Of a DNA stretch of 64,000 nucleotides, positions 1-9,845 are shown one piece after another. The DNA comes from Ashinkailepas kermadecensis. Taxonomy: Eukaryota; Arthropoda; Thecostraca; Neolepadidae. Position numbers and translations under genes: made by a program. The notes under the pieces were generated by a model that was not told the origin of the DNA, made no database searches, and saw only the letters and a program-made list of their open reading frames with translations. The stretch spans positions 60,155-124,154 of the forward strand of contig JAOTOM010002919.1 in assembly GCA_034440615.1 (NCBI GenBank), written 5' to 3'. Every line of letters begins with the position of its first letter. The stretch's first letter is position 1.

Positions 1-1620
1 GTGGGCGGCAGCTCGGCGCTACTTTTGGCTAATTAGCCCACTCCGCTCAATCAAACTCTTAGATCCATATCTAGTGAGATACGTGAATGAGCTAATAATT
101 AAACAAAATCATCAAATTTACAACACACCCTCAAAAACACATAATTGTGAACAGCACTCGACTCACTTGTCGCAACGGCGTGAAACCCCGTGAGGAAAGG
201 AAACAGCTGACTGTGCATATCAGTACGCCGCCAGCGCCATCCATCAGCGGGTTTCGGAACCATGGCTACTGTTACATTGCCCCGTGTTACATTTGACCCC
301 AGTCTCCCCTACTACGCCTGTAGGAAGCTGTGGAATGTAGGAACCAGGGTTGGCAAATACCGGTAAAACTAGTTTATGTATGTAGTGGCAGAAACCATGG
401 CTGGTATTCACCAGTATTTACAGTATAAAGTGGTTAATACCAGTATAAATGAGTCACACCATGGTTTATACCGGTTTATACCAGTAAAAACCATCCTGTG
501 GCAATAACTGGTCAACCCTGGTAGGAACAGTAATCTAAGTAGGTTGAGGTATGGGGAAGCAATATTATATTAGCTTAAAGATTATTAATACATCACCAAT
601 ATTATGCATATTGTTTGTGAATGCATCATTAATTTATTGAAATTTTATTGCAACCCCTGCAAAAAGGACTCCAAAAAGTTACCATAGTTAGCCTGGCATG
701 GTGAGGTGGCCGCATATTTCCACCCATGCTGCTTACCTTCCTTACCTTAAGTACCTATTGTCGGGTAAAATTACGCAAAATTGGTCCTGATTATAACAAA
801 ACATTACCCTTTCTTATTGTCCTGTTGATTCAGATTAGAGTCGTTAGTAAAAGAGAATAAGGAAAATCACCACACAAACACACACACAGATGCACATATC
901 ACATGACCCATGCATGCACAACACCACACCCACACTCACCCAACAAATCTACAAAGCCAGCACATGCATTTTTAACAGTAGGTGGGTAGAGATCTCTACC
1001 TCTGGACCAGCTCTTTCCTGCCCTTTGTGGATGCATGGTTTTATAGCTTGAAGTTGAGGTGTTGTGAAACTCCCATAAAATCCCTATCACTATTAGTCCA
1101 TAATTGCGCCTAGTAGCTCACCGTAACGTGCAGTCAATAGCAAAGCACTGCCAGCTCAGACGCGTATGTTCCCCAGCTGTGGCCAGAGTCCGATAATTGG
1201 CGAGTTACGGCACACTGTACCCATGACAACCTCCTTACAATATTTGAATTTGGCCTAAATGATTGAACCCTAATAAAGCCATGCCACCGCCGGCCCCCGA
1301 AATGGGGGCCGCCTGTGGGTGCTGGTCGGCCGCCCTGGTGACGCCCATTGTTTGTGGGCACGGCGCCGTGCGGCGATTGCCCTTTGATAGCCCGGGGTCC
1401 ATCATGGCGTAGATGCCTTTTTCTTAGGTTTGTTGTTACTTTTTGGGTCTGAGTCTCGATCCTCGAGATCCGGCTTTTTGGGGTCCACCTGATCCTCGAA
1501 CTTAGCCCAGTCCGTTCATTTCAATTTCCAAGATGGTCTAAATAGCTTAGTGTGGTGGGTAGCGTCCGTGCTGAGCCTAATTGTGATTGGGTAGTGGTCG
1601 CTCAGTCCGGGAGCGTCTGA
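1..1620. other. Intergenic, no gene recognised
   Basis: No open frame here resembles a known protein and no RNA gene is seen. Around 340-510 a short motif of the type taccagtataaa / taccggtttata recurs in both orientations, which looks like a decayed repeat. A GC-rich patch at 1270-1390 has no convincing coding signal. The rest is AT-rich and probably old mobile DNA. Confidence 0.5.
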
Positions 1621-1644
1621 GACTGACCAGTCAAATAGTGTGCT

Positions 1645-2311
1645 ATGTCGATCGGTCTACTGGGTGTTGAGATATGGCGGTATGAAGCCGGTCGATCGAG
1701 AGCGGGAAAATTTGTGAAAAAAGGTTTTGCAAGCTATTCGTATGGGTGGCCGATCACCCGTCCTCTCAGGACCCCCTATGGGTGGCCGATCAGCCGTCCT
1801 CTCAGGACCCCCTATGGGTGGCCGATCACCCGTCCTCTCAGGACCCCCTATGGGTGGCCGATCACCCGTCCTCTCAGGACCCCATGACGCTCCCGCGCAG
1901 CACGGTGAACATTTCGTAACGAAATGTTGTCCAGTGGATTGCCAACATTTGCGGCTTTCACGTGATGTCAGCCATATTTCGTTGCATGTGTTGTGAGCTG
2001 CGCCAGGCGCCGATATGCGCCGGTCTCGGTCGGTGTCGGGAATTTTACGAATCCCATGTTAAACCAATGAGGGGTCGTGCCAGCATTGAGCACGTGTCAC
2101 ACGCTCGGCATACACGCCACGACAACGAAACTCAGCACAGTACATCGTACATGGATTGTCTGTCGGCTGTGAAATCCTCAAGCACGTGCGACCCATAGTT
2201 GATCATTTTATCGACTGCTGGCTGAACATCGTGGGAATAGGTGGTGAGGCGGCTCACGCGTTGAAGCGCAAAATGACGGCGAAAAATGTCGTCTGGTAAT
2301 GGTTGTGGGCA
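1645..2311 (+). repeat. Dispersed repeat family A, copy 1 (left part)
   Basis: The same sequence order recurs at 3770-4245, and the 3' part recurs at 5545-5722. Shared blocks include the run around gttgagatatggcg, the tcacgtgatgtcagccat block, and the stretch ending cgacccatagtt. Copies differ by many substitutions, so the family is old. This copy is interrupted at 2311 by the 1.04-kb element and resumes at 3355. No protein is recognised, so it may be non-autonomous. Confidence 0.65.
1741..1884 (+). repeat. 36-bp tandem repeat, 4 copies
   Basis: Four near-identical 36-bp units beginning tatgggtggccgatca lie inside family A copy 1. The matching place in copy 2 (about 3890-3930) has a single unit, so the expansion happened after the copies separated. 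The unit is a multiple of 3 and gives a spurious repeating open frame. Confidence 0.9.
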
Positions 2312-3354
2312 AGGAGGGAATTAAGGCTCTTCTTAAGAAATTCTATCTCTGAAAACATTTTTGCACTCCGGGATTATACTGGATAGGATGGGCTTCACAT
2401 GTACTCCGACACAAATATGGGAACAAAGATACCAATAAAAACAAACACAGAACGACACCCAAAAAACGCCGGGTATTCCACTGACGGTCACCACTCAAAC
2501 TAACCACTTTTGTAGCAGTGAGCAGCCGGACCACAGCCTCACACACTTCATCAATCTCAACCACCGGAATTGCCGACAACAACGAGCCAACAGCACTTGC
2601 AAGATGGTACGCATACGCACCGAATACAATATTCTCCGGCTCTGGAGCCAAGTCTCCGAAAACCTGTGTTCTTGCCACCTATATAGTGGGAAAATTTGAC
2701 AGTTTTAAGACGTCCTCCGGAGTCCCGGAGGCCACTGATCAGAATTGGCTGCGTTGGCGTTTTCTGTTCTGAAATCTGTCGGTCAACGAATCAATGCAAG
2801 GTATGTTTATATGACGTCATAACCATTAGCAACTCTGAACACATGGTTAACAGTGTCATACTGCAAACACGAGACCTTGACTGGTCCTTTGCTTTGATCA
2901 CATCCAACTGTGGAGTGTGCGGTAGCAGTGTTGCGTTCATATTATGTGGGAAATTAGCTGCGTAGGTAGGTATGCTCTCTGAGCTCAGGTTGAAGTGTGA
3001 AGTATTTTTTTTTTTTTTTTTCATATGGCTAGCCTTGTACTGAGACCAAAAGTGAAAGTAAAGCGCATTGCTCCTCTGAGTTATGAGAAGCGAAACAGTG
3101 CTGATTATTTCAAGTCACTGCCGGGCGGTGCCATCCATTGTTCACTTCTTTGTTCCTATGCTTTGACATTTGATGTGACCAAAAATGAGAATGATATTAC
3201 TTATGCATATTATGTAGGTACTGATTTAGGTTTTTTTTTCCTGTCGGTTACTGGTAACAGATTCCATGCATAAAAAATAATGTCCATGAAAATGTACTCC
3301 GGAATAAATCGGTATGCACACCGACTCTCCACCCGGAAAGTAAGTTTCCCACTC
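2312..3354. mobile_element. Unclassified 1.04-kb element, copy 1, with 12-bp target-site duplication
   Basis: The element is bounded by the direct repeat tggttgtgggca at 2300-2311 and 3355-3366. The uninterrupted version of that host site is seen once, as cggttgcgggca, at about 5624 in family A copy 3, which supports a real insertion. A second copy lies at 49885-50915. No long terminal inverted or direct repeats are evident. A T-run at 3005-3022 is internal. A 12-bp duplication is more typical of target-primed retrotransposition than of most cut-and-paste DNA transposons, but no LINE protein is seen. Class unknown. Confidence 0.7.
2343..2678 (-). CDS. Short conserved reading frame of the 1.04-kb element
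   Basis: A 111-residue frame starts at the ATG at 2676-2678. Its first ~58 residues contain PEPENIV, HLASAVG and AIPVVEID. The second copy of the element (about 50240-50060, - strand) keeps the same peptide order (PEPENIV, HLASAVG, AIPVVEID) with substitutions and indels. That suggests a once-coding exon. The downstream part (from KVVSLSGD on) includes a hydrophobic stretch and may be intron or 3' sequence. I do not recognise the protein and it may be non-functional. Confidence 0.3.
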   Translation of the reverse strand: MARTQVFGDLAPEPENIVFGAYAYHLASAVGSLLSAIPVVEIDEVCEAVVRLLTATKVVSLSGDRQWNTRRFLGVVLCLFLLVSLFPYLCRSTCEAHPIQYNPGVQKCFQR

Positions 3355-3470
3355 TGGTTGTGGGCATCGACTATTGCAAACAAACTATTTGCGATGGGGA
3401 AAATACGAAGGAACCGTGAACATCACAAAGAGTGGGGCTATCCGCGCACACACCTTTCTTCGCGAGAAGT
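3355..3470 (+). repeat. Dispersed repeat family A, copy 1 (right part)
   Basis: This continues family A after the inserted element. The block around gcgatggggaaaatac and the following catcacaaagagtggggc match 5655-5722. It begins with the right-hand target-site duplication at 3355-3366. Confidence 0.6.
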
Positions 3471-3769
3471 CATTCGACAGTGGAAAGCGGAGCCTTTTTC
3501 ACGAACCGAAACACGTGCAGCCGGTGTGACGATGACGGCGCCCGCACACACTGCAGTCCATCAAAGGCAATGGGGAAAGGGTAGCCGGTACATCCGCCCA
3601 GGTGGTGAAGGTGACGGCAAGTCGCCAAGTTGAGCCGTTTCCGAGAACCGGACCCAATCGTGAAAAAGCTGAAAACGTCACTTCCGCTTTTCACACCCCC
3701 TCACGTGCGCGTGACATGTGACCCGGAAACGGTTGGCATGGCGATGTTGGCAATTGTCGTGGCAACACT
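3471..3769. other. Gap between repeat copies, no gene
   Basis: Moderately GC-rich sequence with only short open frames on both strands that show no family resemblance. Nothing can be supported here. Confidence 0.4.
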
Positions 3770-4245
3770 AAGGTGTTGGCTTGGTGTTGATTGATCGGTC
3801 CATTGGTTGTCGAGATATGGCGCTCTTAATCGGGTCGATTGGGAGCGCTAAAATTGGTGAAACAAAAATCCCGGTTTTACATGCTATTCCTATGGGCGGC
3901 CGATGACCCGTCCTCTCGTGACCCCCGTGACGCTCACGCGCATCACGCTGACCGGATCGTGACGAAATTTTGTCCAGTGTATAGCGAACATTTTGGGTTT
4001 TCACGTGATGTCAGCCATGTTTCGTTAGCTTTGTTGTGAACCGTGCCAGTCGCCAATATGCACCGGTCGCGGTTTGTGTCGGGAATTTCCCAAATTCCAT
4101 GTTAAACCAACGAGGGGGTCGTGCAAAATTTGAGCACGTGCAACGTGCCCGGTATACACTCCACGATAATGAAACTCGGCGCAGCACATCATATATTGAT
4201 TGTCTATTGGCTGTGAAAGTTTCAAGTACGCGCAACCCATAGTTT
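3770..4245 (+). repeat. Dispersed repeat family A, copy 2
   Basis: This aligns along its length with 1660-2200: the ttgagatatggcg block, one unit of the sequence that is tandem in copy 1, tcacgtgatgtcagccat, and the cgcaacccatagttt end. It diverges from copy 1 by scattered substitutions. The 3' neighbour at 4280-4320 is a short acagacagacaaacaaac microsatellite. Confidence 0.65.
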
Positions 4246-4559
4246 GACCTACACACGATGGCAATTGACGCAAGAACAAAAGTCGACAGACAGACAGACA
4301 AACAAACAAACCGACAAACTATTTTACTCAAATAGCATAAAAGAGACAAGCGCTTTCGGTACCTGCTCCGCTGCGTTAAGCGAAAAAAATTATGTTGGTT
4401 TCATGTTAGTCCGTCTAATGGTTCGGCCGCTATGCCAATTTTAAAGTAACAACGATTCATTATCCTACTTCGAATAAATATTTATTTTATAAAAATCTCT
4501 CCCGCGGAAGCGCCATGACAACCGCCATGAAAGCGCGCGCTGCTGCGACGTAGACACGA

Positions 4560-5375
4560 CGGACACGGTGCAGTCGCGATATACGCGTCGCAGACGCGAC
4601 GAACGCGGTACAAATGAGACAGATGCGGCGCAAACGCAAAAGACGCGACGGACTCGGCGCAGATTCGACGCACGTCCCGCGCAAGCGACAGCCATGGCGC
4701 AGACGCGACAGACACGACAGACTCTGCGCAGATGCGACAGACACGGCGCAGACGCGACATACGCGGCGCAGACGCGACGAACGCGGCGCAGATGAGACAG
4801 ATGCAGCGCAAACGCAAAACACGCAACTGACTCGGCGTAGATGCGACAGACACGGCGCAGACGCGACATACGCAGCGCAGACGCGACATACGCGGCGCAT
4901 ACACGACAGACACAGCGCAGATGCGACATGCGCGGCGCTGACGTCAGGAACGTGGCGCAGATAAGACAGACGCGTCGCAGACGCAACAGACGCGACGGAT
5001 CCGGCGCAGATGCGATAGACGTGGCGCAGACGCGACAGAACGCGCAGACGCGTCATATGCGGCGGGGACGCGATGATGAGATGAGACGGACGTGGCGCAA
5101 ACGGAACAGACGCGACGAACTCGGCGCAGACACGACAGACACGGCGCAGACGCGACAGACGAGGCGCAGACGCGACAGACGCGGCGCAGACGCGACGAAC
5201 GCGGCGCAGATGAGACAGACGCGACAAATGCGGCAACCGCGACACGGCGCAGACGCAACATATGCGGCGGAGGCGCGGCAGACGCGTCTCACACGAGACG
5301 TACACCGTGCAGACGCGACAACGCAGCGCAGACGTGACATGGTCGGCGCAGACACGACGAACGCAGATAAGACAG
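4560..5375 (+). repeat. GC-rich minisatellite with ~20-bp unit
   Basis: Imperfect repeats of a ~20-bp unit of the type gacgcgacatacgcggcgca fill about 800 bp, with many point differences and some 15-bp variants. All six frames stay largely open and yield long Arg/Thr/Gln-rich or Ser/Arg/Leu-rich artificial proteins, none of which should be taken as genes. Confidence 0.85.
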
Positions 5376-5544
5376 ACGCGAAGTAGATCACACCAATGGT
5401 TCGGCCGCTATTCCAATTTTAGTGGAATTAATTTCCCTGCTCCCGAATATTTATATAATCTTTATGAATAAAACAAAGATGTATCCGCGAAAGTCTTCCC
5501 GCCACGGAAGCGCGCGTCGGCATTGTATTTTTTCATTGCTCAGG

Positions 5545-5722
5545 CAATATCGTGGGACTCGGTGGTGAAGCAGTCCACGTTGGAACGCAAGAGGACGGCG
5601 AAACGTGTCATCTGGCAACGGTTGCGGGCATCAACGAGTACAACCAAACTACTTGCGATGGTAAAAATTCGAAATAACTGTGAGCATCACAAAGGGTGGG
5701 GCTATCCGCGCATACAACTTTA
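5545..5722 (+). repeat. Dispersed repeat family A, copy 3 (partial)
   Basis: This matches copy 1 across the site where the 1.04-kb element sits (2220-2311 joined to 3355-3455), and so gives the empty-site arrangement. The catcacaaagggtggggctat block is the clearest shared segment. Confidence 0.6.
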
Positions 5723-5724
5723 TC

Positions 5725-6165
5725 TGGATCTATATCAGAACCTATAGTGCCCAAAACCGATAATGCTTCAGAACCTATAATACTCGAAACGCATAGTGCT
5801 CCAGAGCCTCTAAATCGTGGTATTTGGGAATTTTCAATACCTATAATACTCAAAACCTATGATGTCTCAAACCATAATGCTTGGAACATATAGTTGTTCA
5901 GAATATATAATATCAAAATCCTATAATACTTCAGACTCTCTAATACTACGTCCTGTGGGAACTTTCAAAACATATAATGCTCAAAACCTATAATGCTTCG
6001 AAACTTGTAATGCTCAATTCCTATAATCCTTCGTTTCAACTAATATTCAGAAAGCATAACTTTCGAAGCATATAATGCTTCAAAACCACTAATGCTCAAA
6101 GCCGTGCACGGAATCTATGATGTTTCGAGCCAATAATGTTCAAAACCTATAATATCAGCTGCCGA
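5725..6165 (+). repeat. Degenerate AT-rich short-motif repeat
   Basis: Variants of cctataatgctcaaaa recur irregularly about every 15-30 bp (for example aacctataatgctt, aaacctatgatgtctc). Homology between units is weak, as expected for an old decayed tandem array. No coding signal. Confidence 0.6.
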
Positions 6166-6439
6166 CTGCATGCCATCATCACCCATACCGGCTTACTCCA
6201 CATATCCACCGTACCCCAATACTCGCGCCATACAGGTGCTTTTAGACGGAAATCGGTGGAAGGTGAACTCATGGGCCAATCAGCGGTACGAATTTCAGAG
6301 GAATGTGGCGGCTTCAATATCCCGTATGTTTCCAAGGCGGCGCTAATATCAGCATGTTCCTCCCACAGTTCCTCATTCCTAGCTGGTGTGTGGTGGTGTG
6401 GAGCTGCTTGCTGCGCGCTGCGGAATTTAAAGCTATCGT

Positions 6440-7300
6440 AATGCCGTGGAAATGTTGCCTGGGCCCCACAATCGCACCGAAGCTCCTGAAAATAGCATCC
6501 CCCCCAAAAAAAAGAAAATAGTCCCGGAGCACCGAAAAATAACGTTCGGGCTCCCAATAGTGGAACAGGGACCCTGGAAATACTGCTGGGTCTCCAAAAG
6601 TCAAGCCGGGACCCCTGAAAATTACGCTGTGGGCTCCAAAGGGTCGGACCGGGGAAGTTAGAAACCACGCTGCGGGCCTCAAAGGATCCGGCCGGGGTCC
6701 CTGAAAATCACGCTGGGAACCAAAAAAGTATCGCCGGGGATTCTGAAATTGGCGCTGGGCCATCAAAGAATCTGACCGGGGCACTTGAAAATCACGTTCG
6801 GGTCTCAAAAGTTTCTCGTCTGGGTCCCTGAAAGTTACGCTGGGGACCTAAAACCGTCCTGCCGGGGTCCTTGAAAATTACGATGGGGGCAGGCAGGAGG
6901 TCGGAACTGGCCGCTGAAATTCAAGCTGAGCCTGGAGATCCCAAAAGTTGCGCCCGGGCCCATGCAAATCACGCTATGGGCTCGACACCTGCCGACAGGG
7001 CCCCCCCCCAAAAAAAAGGCAACTAAGAAAACAATCCTTACATGAACAATCACTCTGGTGCCTCGACAATCGCGCCAAAGGCCACCAAAACGTGTCGGGC
7101 ACCTAAAAACGTGTCGAGGCCTCCAAAACTCGCGCTAGGGATCCGAACAAATGATCCCGGGGCCCAAAAAAAGTGTACCGGACCCAGCAAAAGTTGCGTT
7201 GTAGCCCTTCAAAATCAAACTGAAGGCCAAAACGTTGCGCCGGCGCCTGAAAAGCCGCAGCTGCCCCCCCCAACAAAAATAAATTATCACCCGGAATATC
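6440..7300 (+). repeat. Degenerate tandem repeat, units about 45-65 bp
   Basis: Successive units share the theme ccctgaaaatcacgctggg followed by a ctccaaaag-type block and a ccgggg block. Units vary in length and sequence and homopolymer C and A runs interrupt them. Open frames on both strands here are Gly/Pro/Arg-rich repeat shadows. Confidence 0.65.
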
Positions 7301-7329
7301 AATGCGGGCTCAAAAATCGGGTCCTTTTG

Positions 7330-7640
7330 ATCAAAAATCAAAAACCTTTTGGTAATATATTTAAATGTATTTAAGTTACAAAGATGCACCTATTTAATTA
7401 TATTTAATCTCATTTAATATTTAAGTCACCAACAGCTGGCTGGCAGTCAGCTGATGGTGACTTTAAATACATTTTTGATATATAGAATATGTGAGGGGTA
7501 ATACTTGACGATTACATGAAGCTGTATTCACACCGAATTTAATGTGAATACACAGCTTGTAATGTTAGTGAAATTGGCCTCAGGCAAGGGATTCCAGGTG
7601 GCATATCATCTGAGGCTAAAACATATTTTCCTACAATCCA
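7330..7640. repeat. Palindrome-containing dispersed element (family B)
   Basis: Two inverted-repeat motifs occur: gtcaccaacagctggctg... with tcagctgatggtgac (7427-7461), and tattcacaccgaattt... with aatgtgaatacaca (7525-7555). Both motif types, in the same company of gtgaaattggcctcag, recur in TOP3B intron 2 at 18690-18740, 19220-19262, 19505-19565 and 20785-20855. This is a dispersed foldback-like family with no coding capacity. Confidence 0.55.
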
Positions 7641-7999
7641 CTCATGCAAACATGTGAGCCAATTTCAGTGAATGTCCATGTTGATGTGTGTTGTCATTGG
7701 TGCCAGCACAAACATGTTGCGTTCTAGATGGCAGAATAGCCATGAAAAATCTTCCAACATATGATAATGTTTGCTGGAATCAGTCTACCTTTTACATAGT
7801 TCAAATCTGATTTTAATAATCCTGCACCATAATCCAGACCTACCATCCCCTCCATGTTCTGTGTCCCCTTCTCTGTACTGATTCTGGTTGCCTTAAATCA
7901 CCTACCTACCTATGTGTCCTGTATTCTAAACACACAAGGTTATCTAGAAAAGAGGCCTAACATGGCCTGATAAAATACCAGCCAGAAGCTCTGATATAT

Positions 8000-8515
8000 T
8001 TGTGCTTCAGTTTTCTAGGTCATGTGAAAAACCTTCCACTGTAAGCGTATATCATGACGTACATAATTTACATGAATCAAGAACAACACAGAACCTAGTA
8101 CTGAGTCTTGGGGTACTCCACTCCAGAACTTCTTTTGGTGTGCTGGAAGAGCAAAAGACAAGCACTTTCATTTCCCTCACACATATAAAATTTTGGATCC
8201 AGATGAGGATTGTCTCTGAAATTCCCAGACCTGTCAATTTTGTTTGTAGCAGAACATGATCAACAACATGAAATGCCTTTAAAAAACAAACAAAATTACA
8301 ATCCACCATATAGCTGTCATCTAGCCAGGTAGAGACATTCTCATGCATCAGCAATAGTTCATCCTCTCACCTGGTTCTCTCAGACCTGGCAGATCATCCT
8401 CTACAGAATGTCCATGATAGAGGCCAAATTGTCCTTGGTCCAGCAAGTGATGGTCCTCCAAATATTCTGCCAGCTTCTCAGCAATTAAGCATTCCAGAAT
8501 TCCAGAATTTTACAT
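8000..8515 (-). pseudogene. LINE reverse transcriptase fragment (broken)
   Basis: Read on the - strand from 8515 downwards, the frames give the LINE RT theme ECLIAEKLAEYLEDHHLL, then QFGLYHGHS (normally QFGFRHGRS), then FLKAFHVVDH (normally FSKAFDVVDH), then KEVLEWSTP in place of the usual PQGSVLGP block. Frameshifts and the loss of the YADD catalytic region show it is dead. It lies 3' of another LINE copy in the same orientation and, because the domain order is reversed, must be a separate insertion. Confidence 0.65.
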
Positions 8516-8552
8516 GGGACAGAAGTAAGACTCTTTGGGAAATAATTTAGTA

Positions 8553-9612
8553 TATCATAAAGTCATAAAGTCATAAAGTGTTAAGGCTTAATAAGAGCCA
8601 CAGGGGCCCATCTGGGTTAAGCCTATCTAGAAAAGGTACTAGAAATGTACATATTCTCACCCCAATCAATCCCTTATCCCAAGATCCTAGGAAGCTATAT
8701 ATCCCAGCCTATCTAGCATCATCCACTTGGTATTGCATAACACCCTCAACAACTGCAAGCTCCTCCCATCACACCTATTGTGCTACCATAGCCCCTGCTT
8801 AAAGGGGTCTGTGCCGTGCACATTTAACGTAAATATCACCCCATCCATCCAAATTAGAACTAAAAAACAAGATTTTCCTGTCTAAAAAATTTGTCCACCC
8901 TACCTTTAAATACATTCAATGAGGAACTCCCCACAACATCAGCAGGCAGCCCATTCCACTGATCAACAACCCTTTGACTGAAGACCTGCTGTCGCTTAAC
9001 TGTCCTACACCTCAACTTGTCTAACCTGAGTTGGTGACCCCTGTGTGATACTTTAAACTGAAGAGCACGATTTAAATTGACCTGATCTAGTCCTTTAACA
9101 ATTTTGTACATTTCAATTATGTCCCCCCTTAATCTCCTATACTTGAGTGAGTACATATCTAATGCCACAAGCCTTTCTCCATATTCTAAGCTACCTAGTC
9201 CACTGATGAGTTTAGTTGCTTTGCGTTGCACTCTTTCTAACTTGTCTATATCTTTTTCTAGGTAGGGGCTCCAAGCTTGCACAGAATATTCCAAGTGGGG
9301 TCGCACATATGCTAAGTACAGTTTTTTCATGACTTCCTTGCTCTTATACATCACACTTCTATTAATGAGTCCCAGCATACTGAGTGCCCTGTTCCTAGCT
9401 GAGCTACATTGTTTCTCTGCTTTAAGGTCTTTTGAAACCAACACACCTAAGTCCCTTTCCTCTTCAATAACATCCAGTTCCCTCCCTCCCATTGTATATC
9501 TGAAAGTCTCACCTCCAGACCCCAGATGCATAACCTTACACTTGTCATAGTTGAATGACATCTGCCATTGATCAGCCCACTTTTTTAGGTCCTCCAAGTC
9601 TAGTTCAATATT
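8553..9612 (-). mobile_element. CR1/L2-like LINE, 5'-truncated copy
   Basis: The C-terminal part of ORF2 (9597-8860) is followed by a ~300-bp 3' UTR and ends in an 8-bp tandem tail (cataaagt repeated, plus-strand view, 8553-8580). The same 3' UTR plus tail without any ORF occurs at 12013-12240 and 12434-12526. Heavy 5' truncation and an octamer tail are typical of CR1/L2-type LINEs. The 5' break is near 9612. Confidence 0.75.
8860..9597 (-). CDS. LINE ORF2 C-terminal fragment (thumb region after the RT palm)
   Basis: An uninterrupted 245-residue frame carries hallmarks of the region after the RT catalytic site in CR1/L2/Rex-type LINEs: WQMSFNYDKCKVMHLG near residues 11-26, ERDLGVLVSKDLKAEKQC near 47, YVRPHLEYSVQAWSPYL near 95, and RVQRKATKLISGL near 118. 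The catalytic RT core and endonuclease are absent, so the product cannot be an active element protein. The frame is unusually well preserved for a fragment, which suggests a fairly recent insertion. Confidence 0.75.
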   Translation of the reverse strand: MEDLKKWADQWQMSFNYDKCKVMHLGSGGETFRYTMGGRELDVIEEERDLGVLVSKDLKAEKQCSSARNRALSMLGLINRSVMYKSKEVMKKLYLAYVRPHLEYSVQAWSPYLEKDIDKLERVQRKATKLISGLGSLEYGERLVALDMYSLKYRRLRGDIIEMYKIVKGLDQVNLNRALQFKVSHRGHQLRLDKLRCRTVKRQQVFSQRVVDQWNGLPADVVGSSSLNVFKGRVDKFFRQENLVF

Positions 9613-9749
9613 ACTAGATTGTCTAGATAGTCTAGTTCAATATCCTGCCTTCAACCCTTTTTAAAAAGGTGGTGTGTAAAGAACATGCGAGATCGTTGAG
9701 GAAATAAACATCTCCTCAGTTGGCAAGCTCTACACAGCATATTCGGTCC

Positions 9750-9845
9750 TCGCCTTGTCGATGATTGGTGCAGTTGGTTAGGGCGTCCGCTTTCTGCATG
9801 GATGGTGGTGGGTTCAAATCTCAGTGTGGTAAATTTTTAACCCGA
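9750..9845 (+). mobile_element. tRNA-derived SINE head
   Basis: An A-box-like tggtgcagttggttagg and a B-box-like ggttcaaatctc lie ~35 bp apart, as in pol III promoters of tRNA-derived SINEs. A folded tRNA with CCA-ready acceptor stem is not evident, so a true tRNA gene is unlikely. The downstream body is short and AT-rich. Confidence 0.5.

Noticed and set aside
4465..5386. Several overlapping Arg-rich and Ser/Leu-rich open frames on both strands
   Set aside because: All come from the ~20-bp GC-rich minisatellite; no domain.
8860..9597. Host gene of unknown function
   Set aside because: Motifs and 3' tail identify it as a 5'-truncated LINE ORF2.
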